DNA of 64,000 bases from Sipunculus nudus. Its lineage: Eukaryota; Annelida; Sipuncula; Golfingiida; Sipunculidae. The notes under the pieces were generated by a model. That model did no database searches. It was given only the letters and a program-made list of their open reading frames with translations, and was not told where the DNA came from. Numbering within the stretch: the first letter of the stretch is position 1; each line of letters starts with the position of its first letter. The DNA is taken from NCBI GenBank assembly GCA_026874595.1, contig CM049314.1, positions 65,260,800 to 65,324,799 on the forward strand. The letters run 5' to 3'. The translations under genes and the position numbers were made by a program. Shown here piece by piece: positions 54,359 through 64,000 of the stretch.

Positions 54359-55185
54359 AGTATAACAAGTGCGGCAATGGATGATTTTGAGCGGAAGTAT
54401 GTCTGGTTTTAACTCTCGGATTTCTAGTTGTTTCCAGATAGCTTCTCGCTGAGCAAGTGGGCCGCCATTTTGGTTGGCGCCAGAAATTTGTGAATTCGGC
54501 TTAGTGCTGACATAGCGACCGCCACTCGTCTTAATGTGGTTGTCTGACAGGAAAATTGTCTCATTCTGCATAGAGAAAGCAGTGCTAGTAGTTCTATAGC
54601 CTTATATAGCTGGATTTGGGTATTTTCTGTATCACTTTGATCACGGTCCTGTGATCACGGAGCGGTTTTCTGTAAACACCCTGAGAATATTCATTTCTTT
54701 TGGAATTTTCACTGAGAAGTTAACTGTTTACTGAACTAGAGAATGTTTTATAGTACTGTGTTGTTCCTTTAGCACAAGGTTATGTGGTTGATGGCACATA
54801 AAGTTCTTCTGAAAACTTAAGATTTTCTTTGTAACAGTTAGTAGCTGTGGGCTTAAAGCTCACTTTTGTAGTTAAAAGTCTGCCTTAAATTGATAAACAC
54901 ATTGTATAGCCTGCTGTTCTTGAAAGTTCAAGGTGCCTTTGCAATGAATCCCTTCCAGTGAACTTCTTGCCCCCTAATAGGTGACCTAATATCACTTTTA
55001 TCACAGCCTTTGTGATTACAACTGTTTGGTAGCCTGTAATTGACATAATTCGTAGGATCTTCCTAGCCTATATTCCGTGAGATTATTTCCCATTGTTACC
55101 TTGTGACAGTGTTGGTCAGGAACCATGCATGCGACTTATTGGTTCACCTGACTCCTTAAATTTGATACCGTTACCCAGCATTGTT

Positions 55186-56873
55186 TTTAGCTCAGCTGAC
55201 TGCAAGTCAACTGAGGTATAGGTATGGCGCTTTGTCCGTCTTCTGTCCGGTCGTCTGGCCGTCCGGTCGTCCGTAAATAGGGCACAAATCGTAACCGCTG
55301 ACCCTAGAAGCCTTTAACTCCTTGGAAACCTGAAATTAGGTCACTGCGACCTATATCCTCCGAGCTATGGGGCTTTTAAGTACCCCCCCCCCCCCCCAGA
55401 ATGATCAATTTGATACAAAACCTCCAATATCTTGATAATTAATGCATGGATTGTCATGAATCTTGTCTTGAATATTGACCTATTTTTTTACTGTAAAATG
55501 ACAACAATGTCAGTTTCTTAGCTGTGATTGCATATAGTGTACCAATATCTGGTGTGTTTATTGATCACAAGTGGATGCCCTATAGTAATCACCCTGTCTG
55601 TCTGTCTATTTAGCTGTCTGTCTGTCCATCCGTCCATCCACACAAATTTGTTTCCAGATGATATCTCCAGGTTTGATTGACATATGGATTTCAAACATGA
55701 CTTACACATGGCCCACCGCAAAAGAAAGAACCTGTATGATTATAGGGGCATGAGGTCAAAGGTCAAGGTCACAAGATTCGCTTATTTAAAAAAAAAAGAT
55801 TATGGGTGCATTTTAAGCCAAGATTTTCATCCCAAACTTTCCATCTTGCACATTTAGCTTACTTGACAGTATGGAGAGAGCATAATTGAATCTGGGGTCA
55901 CAAGGTCAAAGATCAAGGTCACAGGGGCTATCTGTCACAAATTAGTTTCCAGATGATAACTCCAGTTTAGTTTAACATATGTTTCAAACTTAACTTATTC
56001 ATGGCTAACCAATAAAGTAAGAGCCCTGTCGATTTTGGGGTCCAAAGGTCAAGGTCACAGGACCCATTTCTTTAAAAGAAATGTGTATGCATTTCAAGCC
56101 AAACTTTTCATCACAAACCTACCATCATCAAGATATTACTCACTTGCCTAAAGGGGAAGATTCTTTTCGATTACGGGACAAAGGTCAAGGTCAAAGGGCA
56201 CATCCATTCACAAATTAGTTTATGGATGATAATTCTGCTTTGATTAGGCAGATTGGCTTCAAACTTGATTTATTAATGTCCCACAAGTAAGAGACATTTT
56301 AGCTCCGCTGACTTATAGGCTGACTTATGGGCTATAGCTATTGGTCTTTGTCCGTCGTCTTTCGTCCGGCCTAGGATCATGCCTCAGACCATCAATTCAC
56401 TATGGTTTAACCAGACATGTGATAAGATTTATGTTAACGAAGAAAGTTTCAACAAAATTGGCATGTAGGTTCTACAATTTGACCGGAAGTTGTGTATCGC
56501 AGCCCATGATGTCGCAGGTCATGCTTGTAATATTTAGGGTCCAGAGGTCAAAGGTGAAGGTCACAGGAGCCACATCTTTAAAATGAGTGTGGATGCACTT
56601 TAAATCAAATCTTTCGCACATGGCTTACTTACCCAAAGTGGAAGAAATCCTAGGATTTTGAGGTTACCCTTGTCAGAGGTCAAGGCCACTGGACCCCCTT
56701 TTTAAAGATTGTCACAATAATCCAAATGCTGCAAGTTCAAGGAAAATTAATTCTCAGATTTTTTGGTCACAAGGTAATTGGTTAAGAGCACAGGTCCATC
56801 ATTCTGAAAAATTTCTTTAAAAAATTCCTTATAGACAAATACAGCTGAGTGTCGGGACCCCTCGGTCCCTAGT
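55186..56873 (+). mobile_element. Helitron-like element, family A
   Basis: The 5' end is TTTTAGCTCAGCTGACTGCA then AGTCAACTGAGGTATAGG; the 3' end is CAGCTGAGTGTCGGGACCCC then TCGGTCCCTAGT|T. The core has about six units of 110-150 bp carrying AGGTCAAAGGTCAAGGTCAC. A second 5'-end motif at 56,300 suggests a composite of two copies. It contains a poly-C tract at 55,383-55,397. Confidence 0.7.
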
Positions 56874-57019
56874 TTTATTTTTTTATTATTTTTTGTGGGT
56901 GTAGCCCATTGACATCAGTTGTTTACTGAGACTCACCTAACATGTTTCATTGTTTGTTTTACTAACTTTTGCATACCCCTTGAGTTTGTTGGGCTGTTTG
57001 TCTTACAAGTGAATTTCCC

Positions 57020-57780
57020 TTGTTTTTTGATACTTACAACTTCCAAATGGTTCATGTTCAAATTCCATCGTTGTCCTTATGGATCACTTATTTTGAGGAT
57101 ACGTTATCTGCAGTAACTTTATTAAAGATTGCTTTGCTGCGCGAGTCAAACCCTGGATTTGAGGTCACTGATTTAACAAAAGCCATTAGTCTTGCTTTGC
57201 CTTTCTGGGAGCAGCTGTGCAGAGAGGGTAAAGTTCTGATCTCTGGTCAGACTGGAAGACTCGGTTATCAGCCGAATTCTCCATGCATTACCCTCACAGG
57301 CTGTATATGTGCCGACGCCGAGATCGTTGAGGAAGGAGAATGCAGAGGATGACCGAACACCCCAATCTCCTGGTGCAGGAGTTCGTTGTGATCATGGGGC
57401 AGACCAAATCTAGCTCGAACTTGTTGATCAGGCTTGAGCACCTAATAATGTAGGCAGTAGCTATTATTGATTACTCGCAAGAGGGTATAGGCAGCCCGGA
57501 TGCACTGTGATTATTTGGAAACCCAGTGCCCCTCTGCACTCAGGGTAATACTAGGGAAGAGGCATGCCATGGGAATATTCCTGAGTTTTCTGGTCCAGCT
57601 ACAGGACCCACTTTATGCACCCGTGCTACTAAATCAGACGACAAGAAACGATCGTCAAGGTCCACCAAGGATGTAAACAGGCGTTCTCGTCAGCGTCGGC
57701 AAAAGTTTAGCAAGAAGGCACAAGAAGGCCGAAAACATATACGACTGCCTGGGTGGGAGGGCCCTTGATTACGTTAGCAA
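57020..57780 (+). pseudogene. Decayed, unrecognised coding remnant
   Basis: Two open stretches: one ending ..EVTDLTKAISLALPFWEQLC..., with a Cys-rich end ICADAEIVEEGECRG (stop 57,350), and one at 57,526-57,768 with a very basic end (SRQRRQKFSKKAQEGRKH). GC and codon look differ from the flanks. A zinc-knuckle remnant follows at 57,840, suggesting parts of one retroelement gag-like gene, but I recognise no domain here. Confidence 0.35.
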
Positions 57781-57839
57781 GTTAAAATTTGAGGTTGTTT
57801 ATAGACGTTTAGCTGAGAAGCTGGAGCAACGCTCCGGTC

Positions 57840-57960
57840 TGTTGTAGGTGTGACCAACCAGGTACTTTAGAACGATTGTCCGAATGGGAAAAGGATAAAT
57901 CAATCAGAGAATAGGGCTTAGGACTCCAGACGAGTCAGGGCTTTGTCGATTGCCCAACAC
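57840..57960 (+). pseudogene. Broken CCHC zinc-knuckle remnant, copy 1
   Basis: Reads CCRCDQPG in the pattern CX2CX4, then the expected His is lost and a one-base deletion shifts the frame before ..DCPNG-like sequence. The 120 bp around it is repeated at 60,240-60,360. Confidence 0.5.
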
Positions 57961-58312
57961 TGCTGAGGGAAAATCAGTTCTGGTCAAGTCCTGATGAAAC
58001 AGAAGCAGAGAGTGCCGTGTCGGCTGGTCTAACCCCAGTATCTGAAAGATGTGTCTCCAAGACTGAGAAGAGTTGACCAGAAGTGTAAGTAAAGGCACTT
58101 GAGAAGGATGAAGATAAAGGCATCGGTACTTAACAGGAATATAGAAATAGTGATGTTGAGCAGCTACAGTCAAAGAAACAGTACGCGTGGCACAGCTAAG
58201 TATATTACAAGTGAAGCATTCGATTGCAGCGCAGAGTATAGCTGAAAGGTCAAGGAACTTTAGAGAGAATTGGCACCGCTGAGAAAATAGAAAGAAATAA
58301 CAACAGGTGTTT

Positions 58313-58700
58313 GAGGTTGGTCAGAAGCAGCTTGATTTATATCTGGAACAAGAAAGGAATGCTATTAAAAATTTCAAGGAGCGGCTTTTAATAGAGAAAG
58401 GCTACCATACAAAACTACATCCATCGTTCTTATGAGAACATGACAAACTGCAGGTAGAGTAAAGGAAGGCCAAAACACAGATGCAGTTGTTGCAACCTGA
58501 CCATGACAGGTCGTATGCTAATGAGCAGCAGGTCGGCACACAGCTGAACATGGTCACCACCGGAGCCAAATGAGAACAACTGTGGAAAGACGTTTGTGTC
58601 GGTGTAGCGTATGTGGCAGCTGTTACAGCACTCCTCGCAGATGATAAAGGTGAAGAATATCGCAGGCCACATGTGGACATTTCCCACAAGAATTTCTAGT
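58313..58700 (+). pseudogene. Decayed coiled-coil-type reading frame
   Basis: One frame is coding-like for about 130 codons (FEVGQKQLDLYLEQERNAIK..., AKTQMQLLQPDHDR..., VGVAYVAAVTALLADDKGEE) but is broken by three internal stops and ends at TAG near 58,698. Gln/Glu/Leu-rich helices suggest a structural or gag-like protein. The antisense frames over the same segment are shadows. Confidence 0.4.
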
Positions 58701-60239
58701 GCCGGATCTAGGCTCTAACAGGCCGAGCTGCACAGAAGACTACAACTGGCAAAGAAAGTACCTATGCTGAGCAACTGGACCATAGAGAGTCGCTGGATAA
58801 CGTAGAGGACATCATTGGTACTGAAACACAGATAAAGCCACTACAGCTTAACATTTAAACCAAAGTGATTGAGGTGTCCAAAGATGCACTCGAGAAAACG
58901 ACGCCGGGTTACACAGACGTGCTGTCAGTGGATGCAACAGAGAACGTTGGTAGACTACCTTTAGTGCTTATGAGCTGAATGGGACCTGTCAAATGTAAAT
59001 TACTGATGACTGCGAGGACAACCATCAGTGACTCCTTTGACTGACTCCACACTGTTATTTACATGCAGATCATTTATAAGTTAGCTATTTACGTTACGAC
59101 CAAGGATCAGGTGTAAGTTTATTCAGGTTATTTTAGGCCCATAGAAACTGCAGAGTAATCGTAGAACTTGATAATTTATGGTCTTGTCATTAGTCCCAAG
59201 TGCCGGGTCTAGTAATGATTATTCCTTGGTTATCTTGTTGCATCTGGTCAGACTCTTATTGTAACATTTTAAAGATGTGCAGTCAGGCCTCTTACAAAAG
59301 GGGTGAACTAGAAATGTGTGCTAGCCACCTATCACATGGCTTCACGTCTACCATACACAGAAGCCAAGAGACTGATTAGGTAGCTTCAGTAGTACCCCTT
59401 GACAGGATCTAAGTGGAGTCTGACTGCCCATTACTTGTTGATCATTCAGCTAAGTATTGGGACTGCTGGAAGAGACCTTAGTGTGACACTAATGCTAAAG
59501 TGCAGTAGCTGTACGGAGTCTTTACGGAGGGTAAAGCCGATGTCTGCGATGCAAATCCTTTGTGATCCCATTTAAAATGTCCGTACAGCTGATTCAACTT
59601 GTCAGTTACTCTTAAATAAGGATAGTTTCTCCTTTTTCATTGTTCTTCTTTACTGTTTTTATGTTATAAGATCTAGGGCTAGGTTAGGTTGTACAAAATT
59701 GCATTTACTAAGCTTAGTAGCTGCACAGTGTACAACGGAGACGTAGCCAACGACTCCGGGGCAAGCCTCGGCGACTCGACCGTCGTCGTACATCTGATTG
59801 TATCATAGGGCATCAGGTACAGGTGATACAGATGAGACTAACTAAAAAATACCAGGGGAATATTGTTTTGGGAGGATTCATGGCAAGAAAGCTGCAGTCA
59901 CTGCAATGGGAAGAAATCCTAAGTATATTCATAAGATCCTGCAGTATGTTAAGGACGCAGTTAACAATTGACGTAGCATCTATGGCCATTCGCATGTGGC
60001 TCTCAAAACGGTGAGATTTACTGATTCTCCAACGTAACGGAGAAGTTAGCGGTAATGAAAGGCCTAATTCGAGCTACGTGTAACGACGTTCAGCAAGAGA
60101 TGCTTAAGGCCAACAATGATCAGCTACTAACGGAATTAGATAAAAGGATAGAAAACATTGAAAAATGTTACAGAAGGTATTGCAGTCCTGGTTATGTCCT
60201 TCTACTCAAGGTAGGCCCCAACAGAAGATGAGATATAGG

Positions 60240-60360
60240 GCATTATATAGGTGTAACCAACTAGGTCATTTTTAGAACGATTGTCCGAATGGTAAAAGGA
60301 TAAATCAATCAGAGAATAGGGCTTAGGACTCCAGACAGGACAGGGCTTTGTCGATTACCC
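60240..60360 (+). pseudogene. Broken CCHC zinc-knuckle remnant, copy 2
   Basis: YRCNQLGHF, then an in-frame TAG, then NDCPNGKR: C at 60,252, H at 60,267 and C at 60,282 keep CX4HX4C spacing, but the first Cys is replaced by Leu and a stop sits inside the finger. This is a dead retroelement nucleocapsid-type fragment. Confidence 0.5.
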
Positions 60361-60583
60361 ACGACTCAACATTGTTGCTCCAGAGGGCATCAGGAGGTAG
60401 GCCAAGTTGTTTAAAGCCAGAGTAATTTAGACCTTGGGTCGACAGAGTAATATTAGTGTTCGTCGTTCAGTACTCTTCAGTTATGTTACCTTATCCAGAT
60501 GTCAGTCGATAATAATCAGTCTCGGGAGTATTGGGATCTGGCCACGACTGCCCGCTCTCTTCGATGGTGATGTCCGGTCTCTC

Positions 60584-60596
60584 ACAAAAGGGGGAG
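60584..60596 (+). promoter_or_regulatory. Polypurine tract-like ACAAAAGGGGGAG
   Basis: It lies directly at the left border of the right-hand direct repeat, where an LTR element would prime plus-strand synthesis. A similar TTACAAAAGGGGTGAACTAG lies at 59,292. Confidence 0.4.
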
Positions 60597-60823
60597 TAGT
60601 AGAGACCGAGAGTGCAACTTGTTCATGAATGGATTTAGTCTATACGAGAACGAGCACCCGTCATGGAACTTCTCAGTTTGCGTTTGGAATAACGGAAGCA
60701 GACGTATAACATTACAGAAAGACTCCTCTGGAGGCACGGGAAGATCATGCCCAAGCTTGGAGCTGTCTTTACGTCGTGTCAAGGGACCTGTAACTGGAGA
60801 TCTAAAGGTGAGAGACTGGTAAA
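60596..60823 (+). repeat. Right copy of the 220-bp direct repeat (LTR-like)
   Basis: Matches 54,138-54,358. Unlike the left copy it is followed by a ACACATGCCGGACATTTGCA segment whose relative lies before the left copy (54,093), so a simple LTR pair does not explain everything. Confidence 0.55.
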
Positions 60824-61072
60824 GGACAAAAATATGTTGTGACACATGCCGGACATTTGCACACAAAAAACTCGAAATGTCCCATTCTTGTTCTTTCTGG
60901 ACTGTTAAAGCAGGAGAGAAATAGTATATATCGGAATTCTTTCACTGAATAAGAGATGAAGAAAAAGTGATCCTAAAAAAATTTTTTAAAAAATTAGTGT
61001 AATTTTCAGGAAATCCTTAAAAAAAGTGACACTTGAAAAAAAGAGTGAATTGGCCGGCCTGAGTTTTATCAT

Positions 61073-62401
61073 TTTAGCTCAGCTGAATAAAAGTCATCTG
61101 AGCTATATTGCGAACACTCTTTGTCCGTCTGTATGTCAGTCCGTCTGTCCGCTAACAGGGTACACAGTCGTAAATGCTGGACCAAGAAACCTCTTACCGA
61201 AAACCCATGGAGGTCTACAAAAAATCTCCCGGGAATCCTGAAATAAGGTCCGTGACCTATATCCTCCGAGCTATGGGACTCGTAAGTACCCCAACCCCCA
61301 GAATAATTAAACATTTTATATAAAAGCTATTAAAATCAGAATAACTAATGCATTGATTGCCATGATTCTTTCCATATATACATTAATCAAATAGTGTTTC
61401 ATAATTTTCTAAAAACTTGTTGCGCCACATGTATTTCTAATTTTAACGCATTTCCCTCTATTTTTGAGACCTTCAGATGAAGCAGTTCGTCAATCAATAG
61501 GGCACACATAGTATCCGTTAGACCTAGAACTTCTTACTGTATATCACGGAGGGTCCTAGGCCATTCTCTTTGGAAACCTGAAATTAGGTCATAATGAACC
61601 ATTATCATTTGAACTACAGACTGAAAACGTGATTTCGAGCACTCTGTCAGTCAGATGGGGCGCAAATCGTAACCGTTAGACCTAGAAATTTCTAACTCCA
61701 TACCAAGGGAGGTTCCAGGCAAATCTCCTTCGAAATCTAAATAAAGGCCATAATGACCTATATTTTGCAAAGTACAGGCTGAATACTTGATTTTGAGCAG
61801 CCATCAGTCAGACGGTGCAAAAATTGTATGCGTTAGGCCTGAAATTTTCTTACATGACAATCGGGCAGGTCCTGGGTACATCAGCCTGGAATCCTGAAGT
61901 TAGGTCATGGTGACCTATATTTTGTAAACAATTTGCAAAAACATAATTTTTAGCACTCAGAAAATCAAGACTGGCCCAAGTTGTATATGCTTACCCCAAC
62001 ATGTTCTAATGCAATATACAGGGAAGTCTTGGGAAATCTCCATAGAAACCTGTTATTAAGTCATGGTGACTTGTATTTGCGTACTACCGGCCAAAACATC
62101 TTTGGCAATCTCAATGGAAACCTGAAATTAGGTCATCGTGACATTTTAAGATCCCAGGCAGTAAGCAGGCACTCTGCATTTATAGCTCAGCTAACTGAAT
62201 ACAAGAAGGCTAGATTTCATTAGAATGACTGGACATATTATCACGGAGCTTTATCTTTTTTTTTTTTTTTGGATTTTGAAACACTTTTATAGCTACAGTT
62301 GAATGGGGATACCACCTACAAACTTTGGCATTAAGATGATAAAATTCCTTATGTGGATGTCTTTCTAGCCAGCTGAGCGTCATGACCCATTAGTCACTTG
62401 T
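61073..62401 (+). mobile_element. Helitron-like element, family A, complete
   Basis: Starts TTTTAGCTCAGCTGAATAAA then AGTCATCTGAGCTATATTG; ends CCAGCTGAGCGTCATGACCC then ATTAGTCACTTGT|TT. Core units of about 110-150 bp contain CGTTAGACCTAGAA, CCTGAAATTAGGTCAT and GTGACCTATATTTTG. Confidence 0.75.
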
Positions 62402-62575
62402 TTACAACACCTCCTGGCCTTTAGCTGTCCCTTGATATGAACCAAAACGATCGTTAGCTTTTTGGTAGACATGGTATACAGCACCCACCATGTGTTAAGA
62501 AATGCAATTGTAACTCTGCTTAGTTTAGTGTGAGAGTTCGCACATAATGTTAATTCCACCATTTTATTTAGCCCA

Positions 62576-62875
62576 GTGTCAAGATTATATGGGGTTTACC
62601 ACGATATTGATGCAATACTAGGATGGATTGCGATTGCAGTGCATTTGCCCCATATTGCACGTGTCACGACTGGAGTAGACTTAACAGTCCAACATAAATG
62701 TGTACGGAGTCTTATACTCACAGCTGGGACAAACGAGGATGTTGATCAGCATGTTGCTGTGCCCCACACAAAAGGTTCAAAATGTAAGATCCGACACCCA
62801 TTGTCATTCCCTAGTGCAATTAATTTACCAAGAAATCCTAGTCGGCCACCAATGGTGTTTTTAGCGAACCTGTGA
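62576..62875 (+). other. 99-codon open frame, not recognised
   Basis: Contains AILGWIAIAVHLPHIARVTT and GTNEDVDQHVAVPHTKGSK. No Met context, splice signals or known domain. It lies between two repeats and could be an exon of another gene or an element remnant. Confidence 0.2.
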
Positions 62876-62876
62876 G

Positions 62877-64000
62877 GTTATGCGATGGTGTGGCGTCGTC
62901 CGGCGTCCGTCGGCCGTCGTCCGTCGTCTGTACGTTAACCCATACTCTCTTGAAAACGGCAAGAGTTAGCATCAAGAAATTTTCTGCAAAAAATTAGTAA
63001 TCTAAAAAACTATCGGATTTTGCTTATTTTTTGGCTAACTGCATTTTCGTAGATTTTATAGAGAAAAAGCTAAAAAAAAACTTTAAAAATCTTCTCCTCC
63101 GAAACTGTTCAGCCAAATTGTCAAATATTTCACAGAAATGATCCCTAGAACAATCTCTTTCAAGTTTGTTCGAATAGTTTAAGTTTGGTGATTTTTGGCC
63201 GAGTTACAGCTAGTTGAACTTAGTCACCTGACCAAAAAAGCATACTAAAATTACAATCATAGAAACGGCTGGAGCTGTCAATCACCAAATTTTATGCCAA
63301 TGTTGGTCACATGAGTCATGTCTGAAATTCAGGTATTGGTGAGGCCACCTTCATCGGCCTTTTTTGAACGGGGGTCATCAGTGCCCGTTTCATACTGACG
63401 GCTACAAAAAACTTCTTCTCTGAAACCATTTGGCCAAATTGTTTAATATCGCACAGAAATGATCCTAGGGTAGTGCTTTCTGAAGTTTGTTCAAATGGTC
63501 TCAGTTCAGTGACTTTTGGCTGATTTATGGGAAGCTGAATTTAGTCAGTTGCCATAACAGCCCATTTTAGCTCAGTTGCTACAAAGATCTTCTTCTCAAA
63601 AACCACTGGGCCAAATTCTTAAATCTCACACTTTAATCATCCTTAGATGTTGATAATTCAAGTTTGTTCAAATGGTTTTGGTTCTGTGATTTTTGGCTGA
63701 GTTATTGGAAGCTTAACTTAGCCATTTTGCTTTATTTTCCCATATTAGTTATAAACATGCAAAACGTTTTTTGACTGACGCCACTGAGGCCAATTTGTTT
63801 AATATTTTACAAGAATAATCCCTTGAATAATTCTTATAATAATTGTCTTTTATGGTTCCAAAGAATCAATTTTGGCTGAATAATAAAGATTGAATTGAGT
63901 AATTTTACCATATATGTTAGCTGTGTGAAGCAGATACATCTAGCCTGGAATCAGTTTATCAGTATCCGTTACATCAAGCCTCCAGACATTTAGATTTCAG
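62877..64000 (+). repeat. Dispersed repeat with tandem core, continuing past the window
   Basis: Begins TTATGCGATGGTGTGGCGTC and a CGTCCGTCGGCCGTCGTCCG run (shared with 48,116). Core units of about 170-330 bp restart near 63,085, 63,410, 63,590 and 63,765 with CTTCTTCTC.GAAACC, GGCCAAATTGTTTAATAT and TTCAAGTTTGTTCAAATGGT. The architecture matches the Helitron-like families; the 3' end is outside the window. Confidence 0.7.

Noticed and set aside
58402-58689. Minus-strand 95- and 85-codon frames
   Set aside because: They are antisense to a decayed plus-strand frame that has better amino-acid composition.

Overview
The window is eukaryotic, AT-rich, intron-dominated animal DNA. It carries one gene I can name with confidence: a glycogenin (self-glucosylating starter of glycogen synthesis), on the + strand. 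Coding parts are seven exons scattered over 7,491-51,129 with consistent GT/AG borders and compatible phases. The long introns and the many Helitron-like elements with tandem-repeat cores resemble bivalve mollusc genomes. A marine lophotrochozoan, probably a bivalve, is my best guess, but the sequence alone does not prove it.

Layout. 1-7,490: upstream or intron-1 sequence with a roughly 1 kb minisatellite (about 1,500-2,540) and a short Helitron-like element (5,407-6,080); the first exon, with at least the first base of the codon completed at 7,491, was not found. 7,491-7,632, 14,087-14,261, 14,924-15,086, 28,155-28,281 and 29,528-29,705: the GT8 glycosyltransferase domain (DADTL metal motif, NSGVFVY, DGGDQG, the YSYLPAF acceptor-tyrosine segment, HFIG..KPW). 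42,446-42,970: a low-complexity linker. 49,912-51,129: the conserved C-terminal glycogen-synthase-binding segment (WERGQIDY...NIQKRLD), followed by an unusual tail of about 348 residues rich in Pro, Ala, Glu and Lys. The visible exons give an 842-codon frame, more than twice the usual glycogenin length. A 15-nt in-frame microexon (47,728-47,742) and an intronic stop plus poly(A) signal after exon 7 (43,118-43,121) suggest further isoforms.

The introns are packed with mobile DNA. There are three families of Helitron-like non-autonomous elements with subterminal inverted repeats, 3' hairpins and ends of CTAGT or CTTGT followed by T, and tandem cores: family A (9,281-13,073; 16,531-22,772; 55,186-56,873; 61,073-62,401), family B (5,407-6,080; 7,644-8,243; 18,481-20,694; 25,845-27,543) and family C (about 11,441-12,755). 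There are also tRNA-derived SINEs, TIR elements (24,407-24,785; 28,353-28,815; 30,833-31,876) and many minisatellites. Several elements begin within 12-75 bp of glycogenin donor sites.

Downstream of the gene, 51,130 to about 53,800 is the probable 3' UTR with a (TA)n tract. 54,138-60,823 holds a decayed retroelement-like region: diverged flanking direct repeats, broken zinc-knuckle remnants and a polypurine tract. 61,073-64,000 is repeats plus an unrecognised 99-codon frame. No second intact gene, rRNA, functional tRNA or CRISPR was seen. What stands out is the long-tailed glycogenin and the way repeats sit on its splice sites and carry dense nuclear-receptor-like AGGTCA arrays.
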